From: Lachnospiraceae bacterium
GTDB lineage: Bacteria > Bacillota > Clostridia > Lachnospirales > Lachnospiraceae
Length of the DNA: 6,207 nt
Direction of reading: 5' to 3'
NCBI GenBank assembly: GCA_022790905.1
Contig: JAAVYC010000071.1
Location: 1 to 6,207 of the forward strand
Part shown: positions 1 to 5,479 of the stretch, in pieces
Layout of the letters: each line of letters starts with the position of its first letter
How positions within the stretch are numbered: position 1 is the stretch's first letter
Translations under genes and position numbers: made by a program
The notes under the pieces: model-generated
The model's input: the letters and a program-made list of their open reading frames with translations, nothing else
Told to the model about the DNA's origin: nothing
Database searches by the model: none

Positions 1-1
1 A

Positions 2-115
2 CCGATTCGGTTTGAAAGCGGTGATGGGACAACCGTGAGCTTGCATTTTGTCTGTATCGATAAAATAGAGGAAAATTTGCAGGAATTAAAAAATAAATTA
101 GAAATGATTACTTGA
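2..115 (+). CDS. C-terminal end of an unidentified protein (partial, enters from left edge)
   Basis: An open frame enters at base 2 and ends at TGA 113-115, giving 37 visible residues that end in a charged amphipathic helix (KIEENLQELKNKLEMIT). The other two plus-strand frames stop within the first 40 bases, and the residue composition (a beta-like stretch TTVSLHFVCI followed by a helix) looks like a real protein tail. I do not recognise the family. The end overlaps the end of the convergent MATE pseudogene by 18 bases, which is unusual but possible for tail-to-tail genes. The gene's function and true start lie outside the window. Confidence 0.45.
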   Translation, partial: PIRFESGDGTTVSLHFVCIDKIEENLQELKNKLEMIT

Positions 116-1231
116 ATTTATATCTCTGAGGTACATAAATATGCAAATAATCGCTAAAATCGTTTCAACGATGGGCTGCGCCGCAATTACACCATTCAGT
201 TTCCAAACGTAATTCAGAATGATGACACCTGGAATAAACAATATTGCATTTCTCAGCAATGTAATGGTGAGCGATTTTATTGCTTTTCCCAATGCCTGAA
301 AATAACTTGTCATCATATTGATCACACCAAGCAGTGGAGCCGATAGGCAGAGGATTTTCAAAAAGTATCCCGTTTGTTCGATTAGAACGCGATCTTGTAA
401 AAGTATAGCGGAAAGTGACTTTCCAAAAAATACAAAAATAGCAGTGAATATTACTCCCATGAACATTCCATATAGTGCCGTATATTTCACGGTATCAGAC
501 ATTCGTTTTTTTCATTTCCTCTTGAATCATTGTTGCATTTGGTGAAAAGCATTTGGGCTTCAATGATATTAATGGATTCCCTTTGTGTTCTTCACGAATC
601 ATACAGATAATATAGTAAATCGTCGCGCATACAAATCCGAAAGAGGTTGCCAATGCGGCTCCTGCTGTTCCAAGACCCAGGATCGCGATAAAAACGTAAT
701 CCAATACCATATTGATTACATTTCCAAGTACCAGTCCAACGGTACTTTCTTTGATCAGACCAACCGAACGGAACAAATGAACCCATTTGCCAGCATGATA
801 AAAGGAGCGCTTATAAAAATCCATTTCAGGTAATCACAGGTGTAAGCTATATTATCTGCATCTGCACCGGATATTTTTGCCAATGGCTGCAAAAGTATCA
901 GTCCCAAAACAAGCGTAATAGCGCCGGAAAGTGCCATCGCATATACGCAAAAATTTATGGTTGTGCCAGCTTCTTTTTTCTTCCCTTCTCCCAATAATCT
1001 GGCAATCACACTACTGCCTCCCATTCCAAAAATACAGGCAATTGACATAATAATAAGCAAGATTGGCGCGCACAGTGTTACTGCTGCGATTGTTGCGGGG
1101 TCTTTTGTCAAAGAGACAAAGAAGGTGTCAGCGATATTATAAATAAGCGTTGTAAGTTGTCCCAGCATAGCGGGTAATCCGGTTCGTATAATTGCTTTAG
1201 AGGTGTTTTTTTCTTCGAAAATGGATGTCAT
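98..1231 (-). pseudogene. MATE-family efflux transporter, broken by a frameshift and an internal deletion
   Basis: MATE proteins are membrane antiporters that export drugs or cations using Na+ or H+ gradients. Three consecutive minus-strand frames each carry part of one. 1231 to about 785 encodes about 150 residues (TM1-TM4; GLPAMLGQLTTLIYNIADTF, then GMGGSSVIARLLGEGKKKEA). About 782 to 508 encodes about 92 residues (VHLFRSVGLIKEST, TM5-TM6 and the linker). About 511 to 98 encodes about 136 residues (KKRMSDTVKYTALYG to the C-terminus). Visible pieces sum to about 378 residues, against about 440-460 for intact members. The N half has about 85 residues before its GKKKEAGTT segment, but the C half starts directly at the equivalent KKRMSDTVKY, so TM7-TM8 seem deleted. 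The start at 1231 is supported by GGGAGG 11 bases upstream. Family assignment is confident; loss of function is strongly inferred. Fragments could be sequencing errors at the G3 and A7 runs, but missing residues argue against that. Confidence 0.87.
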
Positions 1232-1261
1232 ATTTTTCTTTTCCTCCCTTGAATTTTTTTC

Positions 1262-1267
1262 ATTATA
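1262..1267 (-). promoter_or_regulatory. Candidate -10 box for the MATE gene
   Basis: The minus strand reads TATAAT here, a perfect sigma-A -10, about 30 bases before the MATE ATG (1231) and upstream of its GGGAGG (1243-1248). No convincing -35 lies 16-18 bases further upstream, where the sequence is now the Crp/Fnr remnant. Either the promoter depends on an activator or its upstream part was lost in the deletion that removed the regulator's N-terminus. Confidence 0.35.
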
Positions 1268-1285
1268 AGGTAAAAATATAGGGAA

Positions 1286-1618
1286 ATGTTGCTTTCCAAT
1301 AACAAGTTTCTGAGGCTTATTTGCAACAGCCTTTCGGCTAAAATTGGAACAATCACTACTATGGATGCAGCCCCTGCTTCTCTTACAGAACGAGTGATGT
1401 CCTATATGAGATATAAATGCGACGATAAGACCTTAAAAGGCATAGAGCAAGCTGCTTTTCATCTCCATTGCAGTGCGAGACAACTTCAAAGAATTTTGAA
1501 TCAGAGTGAAACCGCTGGATTGGTTAAAAAACTGGGGGAAGGGAACATATAAGTTGATGTAAAGAAAATTGAAAAAATTGGTTTTATTGAAAAGCCAGAC
1601 GTTTCTCTAATATATTGA
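1286..1618 (+). pseudogene. Crp/Fnr-family regulator remnant (C-terminal HTH part, with in-frame stop)
   Basis: Intact Crp/Fnr regulators are about 220-230 residues: a cyclic-nucleotide-binding-type beta barrel, a dimerisation helix and a winged helix-turn-helix. Here only the end of the dimerisation helix (LLSNNKFLRLICNSLSAKIG) and the DNA-binding domain remain, including IEQAAFHLHCSARQLQRILN (recognition helix) and the wing start AGLVKKLGEGNI. The reading frame is closed by TAA at 1271-1273, so the sensor domain is absent. A second TAA at 1550-1552 interrupts the wing. After it the same frame continues for 21 codons (VDVKKIEKIGFIEKPDVS) to TGA 1616-1618, which is what the family's normal tail looks like. 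It therefore seems truncated at the N-terminus and also to carry a nonsense mutation. The sequence resembles the YeiL-like subgroup, but that is only an impression. It lies divergently next to the MATE gene, so it may once have controlled it. An 88-residue HTH-only product from ATG 1286 is possible, but no good ribosome binding site precedes it. Confidence 0.75.
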
Positions 1619-1630
1619 CAGTAAATTAAT

Positions 1631-1660
1631 CGGAAAGGGAGATTTCCCTTTCCGTTTTTT
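1631..1660 (+). terminator. Rho-independent terminator after the Crp/Fnr remnant
   Basis: A perfect 10-bp stem CGGAAAGGGA (1631-1640) pairs with TCCCTTTCCG (1645-1654) across a GATT loop and is followed directly by six T residues. It lies 13 bases past the remnant's final in-frame stop at 1618. This supports the idea that the ancestral regulator gene ended there rather than at 1552. There is no T tract on the minus side, so it acts in the plus direction only. Confidence 0.9.
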
Positions 1661-1725
1661 CTGTCTCTTTTGTAGCTTTCATTTATGAAAAGTTCATTCC
1701 ATCTTTATCAGTGTTGCATGTTTAG

Positions 1726-1744
1726 ATATGCTTATTAAGCATAT
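1726..1744. promoter_or_regulatory. 19-bp palindrome, candidate operator of the downstream operon
   Basis: ATATGCTT (1726-1733) is an exact inverted repeat of AAGCATAT (1737-1744) with a three-base ATT centre. It lies 21 bases upstream of the predicted -35 box, in a noncoding stretch after a terminator. The length, symmetry and position fit binding by a dimeric regulator, probably an activator or an upstream-binding repressor. No regulator encoded in the window can be linked to it. Confidence 0.4.
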
Positions 1745-1765
1745 TAAAATATTCGATATAAGTAT

Positions 1766-1794
1766 TTGTTATCAAGATAAGAGATGAGTATAAT
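1766..1794 (+). promoter_or_regulatory. Sigma-A-like promoter of the small protein/DUF3737/CMD-cupin operon
   Basis: TTGTTA (1766-1771, four of six bases match the consensus -35), a 17-base spacer and a perfect TATAAT (1789-1794). Transcription would begin near 1801, leaving about 70 bases of leader before the first main gene. It is the best-formed promoter in the 316-base gap between the Crp/Fnr remnant stop and the first gene. Apart from the terminator, the palindrome, this promoter and a short leader ORF, the gap holds only a weak TTTCAT/ATGAAA dyad at 1677-1690. Confidence 0.6.
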
Positions 1795-1840
1795 AAAAAA
1801 GAAAAATGTTTTTCCCAAGAGCAATGGAGAGCAATATAGT

Positions 1841-1885
1841 ATGAAAAAGAATATGTTAGTGATGGTGGATGGAAATGAATGGTGA
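1841..1885 (+). CDS. Possible 14-codon leader peptide overlapping the next gene's start
   Basis: ATG 1841 is preceded by GGAGA (1826-1830) at a 10-base spacing, a better ribosome binding site than the next gene has. It encodes MKKNMLVMVDGNEW and stops at TGA 1883-1885, inside the beginning of the 87-residue gene and in another frame. It could be a translated leader that couples ribosome delivery to the overlapping start at 1869 or 1875, or the true N-terminus of a frameshifted gene. It is too short for composition to decide. Confidence 0.3.
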   Translation: MKKNMLVMVDGNEW

Positions 1886-2132
1886 AAAAATTGAGTTAGA
1901 GAAATTGATTGCATATGGCTCTAAAGAAGCAATCATAGAAAATTTAAAAGATTCGGGCTGTAGCCAGGATACGATTGCGTGTTGTATTACCTGTCTGGAA
2001 TGTGGAAAAAAAGAAGAACTTTTGAAACGGCTGCAAAATCACAGAAAGAATCTTTTGCACAAAGTACATGAGGGAGAGAAGCAGATTGATTGTCTGGATT
2101 ACCTGGTTTATCAAATTGATCGCTGCAGGTAA
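1869..2132 (+). CDS. Small cysteine-rich helical protein of unknown function
   Basis: Encodes 87 residues, predicted almost wholly alpha-helical, with no signal peptide or membrane segment, so probably cytoplasmic. The order is an N-terminal helix (IELEKLIAYGSKEAIIENLK), a cysteine cluster (C31, C38, C39, C42, C45) and a long charged helix (KKEELLKRLQNHRKNLLHKV) leading to IDCLDYLVYQIDRC. It resembles small stand-alone proteins I associate with Clostridia, but I cannot name a family or function. Either Met1 (1869) or Met3 (ATG 1875) could be the start. The GGTGG at 1864-1868 is better spaced for the second, and the overlapping leader ORF may supply ribosomes. It is the first main gene of the operon, 60 bases ahead of DUF3737. 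The C-x2-C-x2-C run might bind a metal or sense redox state, but this is inference. Confidence 0.75.
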   Translation: MEMNGEKIELEKLIAYGSKEAIIENLKDSGCSQDTIACCITCLECGKKEELLKRLQNHRKNLLHKVHEGEKQIDCLDYLVYQIDRCR

Positions 2133-2192
2133 TTGAGATTCGTAAACAATATTAAAAATAATTATAAAATATGAAGTGGAGGAACTTAGATC

Positions 2193-3065
2193 ATGAAAAT
2201 AGTTGAGAATCAAAACTTTGATATGGAACGTGCACTTTACGGAAGTGATGGCGTGGTAGTAAAAAACTGTTCTTTTGACGGACCAAAAGACGGTGAAAGT
2301 GCTTTTAAAGAGGGAAAAAATATTGACGCGGAGCACTGCTTTTTCAATCTGCGCTATCCTTTCTGGCATGACCTTGGACTTACTATTACAGATTCGGAGA
2401 TGACAGAATTTTGCAGGGCAGCTCTGTGGTATTCTGAGGATGTAAAAATCACAGATACAAAACTGCATGGAATTAAGGCGCTGAGAGAATGCAGCGATGT
2501 TCTTATTCGAAACTGTGACATCGTTTCCCCGGAGTTTGGATGGTCTGTGCGGGGAATTCGTATGGAAGACAGCACAGTAGTCAGTGAGTATTTTATGATG
2601 CGCTCGGAAAATCTGGCATTCCAAAATGTAGATTTTAAGGGCAAATACTCATTCCAGTACATCAAAAATGCAACTTTTGAAGACTGTATCTTAGATACGA
2701 AAGACGCTTTTTGGCACAGCGAAAATGTAACGGTTAAGGACAGCGTGGTGAAAGGAGAATATTTGGCATGGTATTCGGATGGTCTGACACTGATGAACTG
2801 TAAAATTCTTGGAACACAGCCTTTTTGCTACTGTAAAAACCTGAAACTGATCGACTGTGAAATGGTCGATACAGATCTTGCCTTTGAGAAATCTGAAGTG
2901 GAAGCGTATATCACAACAAAAGTTGACAGTATTAAGAATCCTTTGTCCGGTTGGATTCAAGCGCTGGAAGTGGGAGAACTGATTATGGACGATGAAAATG
3001 CGAAAGGTAAGGTTTTACTTGGAGGGCAGAAAAAAGGTAACTGTAAAATGTGCAGTTGTGCTTAA
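2193..3065 (+). CDS. DUF3737-family beta-helix-like protein
   Basis: A 290-residue protein assigned to DUF3737 from its overall sequence, starting MKIVENQNFDMERALYGSDG. Residues about 20-230 contain about eleven irregular repeats of roughly 18-20 residues with an N/D-C/S-x-hydrophobic core (KNCSFDG, TDSEMTE, RNCDIVS, EDCILDT, KDSVVKG, MNCKILG, IDCEMVD). This is the signature of a right-handed parallel beta-helix with one rung per repeat, as in pentapeptide-like and pectin-lyase-like folds. Aromatic segments such as YPFWHD, FGWSV and DAFWHSE recur between rungs. No signal peptide is seen, so it should be cytoplasmic. The C-terminus ends in NCKMCSCA (C284, C287, C289), a possible metal or thiol site. 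ATG 2193 follows GGAGG (2178-2182) at 10 bases. The biochemical role of the family is unknown to me. Members often sit beside small redox or decarboxylase-type genes, as here. Confidence 0.88.
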   Translation: MKIVENQNFDMERALYGSDGVVVKNCSFDGPKDGESAFKEGKNIDAEHCFFNLRYPFWHDLGLTITDSEMTEFCRAALWYSEDVKITDTKLHGIKALRECSDVLIRNCDIVSPEFGWSVRGIRMEDSTVVSEYFMMRSENLAFQNVDFKGKYSFQYIKNATFEDCILDTKDAFWHSENVTVKDSVVKGEYLAWYSDGLTLMNCKILGTQPFCYCKNLKLIDCEMVDTDLAFEKSEVEAYITTKVDSIKNPLSGWIQALEVGELIMDDENAKGKVLLGGQKKGNCKMCSCA

Positions 3066-3088
3066 TAGAGGAAGGTAGAGATGAAAAA

Positions 3089-3166
3089 ATGGACAATGTG
3101 GATGCAAAAGAACTAAGAGAGGCACTTGGAACAAGTGATGTTACGGTAACACTATCTATGGAATAG
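3089..3166 (+). CDS. 25-codon ORF in the operon gap, possibly a gene relic
   Basis: The 118-base gap between DUF3737 and the CMD-cupin gene holds a strong GAGGAAGG (3068-3075). The ATG best spaced from it (3081) gives only 11 codons, but ATG 3089 in another frame gives MDNVDAKELREALGTSDVTV and five more residues, then TAG 3164-3166. One extra A in the A6 run at 3084-3089 would join the well-spaced start to this frame, so the ORF looks like the frameshifted or truncated start of a former gene. It may equally be a genuine microprotein. No family is recognised. Confidence 0.28.
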   Translation: MDNVDAKELREALGTSDVTVTLSME

Positions 3167-3183
3167 AACAGGAGGAATGAGGA

Positions 3184-3942
3184 ATGGCAATAAAACAAAC
3201 GGCAGGAAAAGATTCACTGGGCGATTTTGCTCCGAAATTTGCACAACTTAACGATGACGTATTATTTGGTGAGGTATGGAGTAGAGAGGATCAGCTTTCC
3301 CTTAGAGACCGTTCTCTGGTAACGGTTACGGCACTGATGGCGCAGGGACTTGTAGACTCTTCTTTCCGATTTCATCTAGAAAGTGCAAAGAAGAATGGAA
3401 TCACCAAGACTGAGATTGCAGAAATTTTAACTCATGCAGCTTTTTATGCAGGATGGCCGAAAGCGTGGGCGGCATTTCGTATGGCAAAAGAAGTCTGGGA
3501 AGAAAAAACAGTGATGGAGAGTGCGAGAGAGGATCATGAAAATTCTATGATTTTTCCAATCGGGCAGCCAAATGATGCATATGCGCAGTATTTTGTAGGG
3601 CAAAGTTTTTTAGCTCCGATTTCAACAGAGCAGGTGGGGATTTTTAATGTGACCTTCGAGCCGGGGTGTCGAAATAACTGGCATATCCATCATGCAAAAA
3701 GTGGTGGAGGTCAAATTTTAATCTGTGTCAGCGGACGTGGATTTTATCAGGAATGGGGAGAAGAGGCGCAGGAACTGTTGCCAGGGGATGTGGTAAATAT
3801 TCCGGTTGGTGTAAAGCACTGGCATGGAGCGGCGCCTTGCAACTGGTTTTCCCATCTAGCAGTTGAGGTTCCGGGTGAAGAGACGTCTAATGAATGGCTG
3901 GAGCCAGTGAATGAAACGGAGTATAGAAATGCAGTGTGTTAA
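3184..3942 (+). CDS. Carboxymuconolactone decarboxylase-like/cupin fusion protein
   Basis: A 252-residue two-domain protein. Residues about 20-108 form a helical carboxymuconolactone-decarboxylase (CMD, AhpD-like superfamily) domain with RDRSLVTVTALMAQG, conserved-type H64 in FHLESAKKNG and HAAFYAGWPKAW. No CxxC pair is present, so it is not an AhpD peroxidase type. Residues about 137-235 form a cupin beta-barrel. Motif 1 is seen around W166-H167-I-H169 with Q177 replacing the usual Glu, and motif 2 as GDVVNIPVGVKHWHGAAP (H212/H214), so a bound metal is likely. Fusions of this type are common in Clostridia, but their substrate is generally unknown. The family suggests a decarboxylase or small redox/isomerase activity in the cytoplasm. 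ATG 3184 follows AGGAGG (3170-3175) at 8 bases. It is the last gene of the operon. No strong terminator follows in the 168 bases before 4111, only an AT-rich CATAAA/TTTATG dyad (3970-3988). Confidence 0.9.
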   Translation: MAIKQTAGKDSLGDFAPKFAQLNDDVLFGEVWSREDQLSLRDRSLVTVTALMAQGLVDSSFRFHLESAKKNGITKTEIAEILTHAAFYAGWPKAWAAFRMAKEVWEEKTVMESAREDHENSMIFPIGQPNDAYAQYFVGQSFLAPISTEQVGIFNVTFEPGCRNNWHIHHAKSGGGQILICVSGRGFYQEWGEEAQELLPGDVVNIPVGVKHWHGAAPCNWFSHLAVEVPGEETSNEWLEPVNETEYRNAVC

Positions 3943-4082
3943 GCGACAAAAAAAATCTGATTTGAAGATCATAAATGTGACTTTTATGCAATTTGTATGT
4001 GATTGTTAGATCGCAAAATTTCACAGATATGTTGGTTTTCTAATAGTTCAAAAAGCGGAGCCGGAAAGTAAGGAAGGAATTA

Positions 4083-4131
4083 CAGAGCAATCCACCGAAA
4101 CATCGTTTTTTCATTCAATGGACTTGCTCTG
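4083..4131. repeat. Imperfect inverted repeat forming a 49-base hairpin
   Basis: CAGAGCAATCCA (4083-4094) pairs with TGGACTTGCTCTG (4119-4131) over 12 base pairs with one bulged C, around a 24-base loop. No T tract follows on either strand, so it is not a typical terminator. It overlaps the end of the AraC fragment, close to where its similarity to the family stops (about 4150). It could be a small mobile-element scar or an RNA structure. Confidence 0.5.
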
Positions 4132-4332
4132 CCTTATATTACTACATGATGATAAATCCGTTTCCGTTAGCGATAATCTTCTGTTGCGGATACACTCGCC
4201 GATGGAATAGCCGCAGATAATATAGAAAACCCTCTGGAAATGGAAACTCGAAGAATACGCCTGTTTTGTAATTTCAGCATAGTCTATGTTTTCAGTAATA
4301 GGGTCTTCCATATAGTCTATCGCCTTTTGTAA
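4111..4332 (-). pseudogene. AraC-family regulator fragment (first HTH only)
   Basis: The minus strand encodes LQKAIDYMEDPITENIDYAE, then SSSFHFQRVFYIICGYSIGECIRNRRLS, the first helix-turn-helix and linker helix of an AraC/XylS DNA-binding domain. Similarity starts at 4332, directly after a TGA (4333-4335), so the usual first few codons of such a protein (M-x-W-I-x-x-LQKAI) and its start codon are missing. ATG 4311 lies inside this run and has only a weak ribosome binding site. After LTETDLSS the sequence stops looking like the family and ends at TGA 4111-4113, so the second HTH and any effector domain (intact members about 250-300 residues) are gone. The 24-base gap to the lipoprotein gene fits a deletion junction. 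A 66-residue HTH miniprotein from ATG 4311 cannot be excluded, but decay is likelier. Confidence 0.72.
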
Positions 4333-4356
4333 TCAGGATGGGAAGTACCATTATTG

Positions 4357-5448
4357 TCATTCTGTTTCTTTTTCCACTAATTTGTACAATTCATACGCCC
4401 TTTCTTTTGTCAGTTCTGCAGCTTTATTGTTGATTGCCATTTGCTGCATTGAGCCACCTTCGAACTCTGCGCCTGCGTCAGCGGATATCCGTTCTTTCAT
4501 AGTAATCCATTCTCGTTCTTCTTTTGTGAGCGCCTCCATTTCCTCCGGTGTCATAATTCGTTTCAAGACATTCCATACCTCGTTTAAAGCACAGTCCCAT
4601 ATTCGATATAGTTCTTCGGTCTTTTCGTTATATTCCATCTGAGAAAGTGAACCCTCTTGAATTTCTGCTTCCAAACCAGCAGCTGATTCTTTCCATAGGG
4701 ACATACTTTTTGTCAGAGCTTCTACTATATCTTGACTGTAAAAACCATAGTCGTGTACCTTATTATGTAGGGCATAAAATGGGAGGTTTGTCTCTTCGGC
4801 GAACGAATCACTGTAGGTTTTTATCCAGCTTTTAAACTCTTCGGAAAACTCAGCCAGTGGAGCACCAGGCAAATAGATGAAAAGCTCTTTCGCATCGTCT
4901 AATCCATAAGCGTTACTGTAAATAAAACGCCTGTCATCTATGATTTCCTCTGTGTTGACTTCTTTTTCGTAATCTAATTTTTCAATCTGTACCGCATAAG
5001 TGTAATCATTGATTTTTTTTGGCTGCGAAAACTGTCCAGTAAAAGCACACAGATACACAATTCCTCCAGGATAACCATCTCCTGTATCGCCCATATTCGA
5101 ATCAGAATATTGACCGGAAAAACTACCATCTGCATTTATATTCAGAGTCGTCTGCCATGCACCTGCGCCGCTGCAAAAACAGAATTCTGTTGTCGAAAGG
5201 TCTGCAAGAGAAAAACTTTGTTCTTTTGAATCTTCAGCATTTTCTGTGTTGCCGCTGTTGTCTATCGTTTCGGTATTTTCAAGATACTCTTTTTCCTTCT
5301 CATCGGATGATTCTGTTGTTGCAACGGTTTCTGTTTTTTTCTCGGTATTCACAGTCTCATCAATTTGTGCGCTCCGTTCATTCTCGCATCCGCTTACACC
5401 AAATATCATGCTTCCCGCTAAAATAAGTACTGCTAATTTTTTTCTCAT
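4357..5448 (-). CDS. Lipoprotein with a C-terminal LprI/DUF1311-like domain
   Basis: A 363-residue secreted lipoprotein. The signal peptide (MRKKLAVLILAGSMIFGVSG) ends at a lipobox V18-S-G-C21, so Cys21 is probably lipidated and the protein anchored outside the membrane. A disordered Glu/Thr/Ser-rich linker spans about 22-80. A middle domain (about 85-210; FCSGAGAWQTTLNINADGSF, GGIVYLCAFTGQF, then ELFIYLPGAPLAEF) is not a family I recognise. The last part (about 264-358) resembles LprI/DUF1311: YRIWDCALNEVWNVLKRI, MTPEEMEALTKEEREWITMK and AAELTKERAYELYKL. Known LprI proteins inhibit lysozyme, but this family is used loosely and the role here is unproved. ATG 5448 follows GGAGG (5453-5457) at 4 bases. 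The gene appears intact and monocistronic. It ends just before the AraC fragment, with no clear terminator. Confidence 0.87.
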   Translation of the reverse strand: MRKKLAVLILAGSMIFGVSGCENERSAQIDETVNTEKKTETVATTESSDEKEKEYLENTETIDNSGNTENAEDSKEQSFSLADLSTTEFCFCSGAGAWQTTLNINADGSFSGQYSDSNMGDTGDGYPGGIVYLCAFTGQFSQPKKINDYTYAVQIEKLDYEKEVNTEEIIDDRRFIYSNAYGLDDAKELFIYLPGAPLAEFSEEFKSWIKTYSDSFAEETNLPFYALHNKVHDYGFYSQDIVEALTKSMSLWKESAAGLEAEIQEGSLSQMEYNEKTEELYRIWDCALNEVWNVLKRIMTPEEMEALTKEEREWITMKERISADAGAEFEGGSMQQMAINNKAAELTKERAYELYKLVEKETE

Positions 5449-5479
5449 GGTTTCCTCCGTTTCTTTTTCATATGGGTAT

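Noticed and set aside
585..833. Plus-strand open frames within the MATE gene
   Set aside because: They are antisense shadows with no recognisable family or ribosome binding site.
1282..1297. GGAAA-N6-TTTCC dyad resembling a Crp/Fnr-type site
   Set aside because: It lies within the regulator's coding remnant; short arms and no consensus half-site; likely chance.
1615..1620. TTGACA -35 consensus
   Set aside because: No -10 box follows at 16-18 bases; it falls in the terminator region and the end of the remnant gene.
1944..2624. Minus-strand open frame opposite the small protein and DUF3737
   Set aside because: It is a shadow of plus-strand coding sequence; both real genes have good context and a recognisable family or composition.
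3943..4110. Intrinsic terminator for the operon
   Set aside because: Only AT-rich, short dyads are present (CATAAA/TTTATG at 3970-3988) and no T tract follows.
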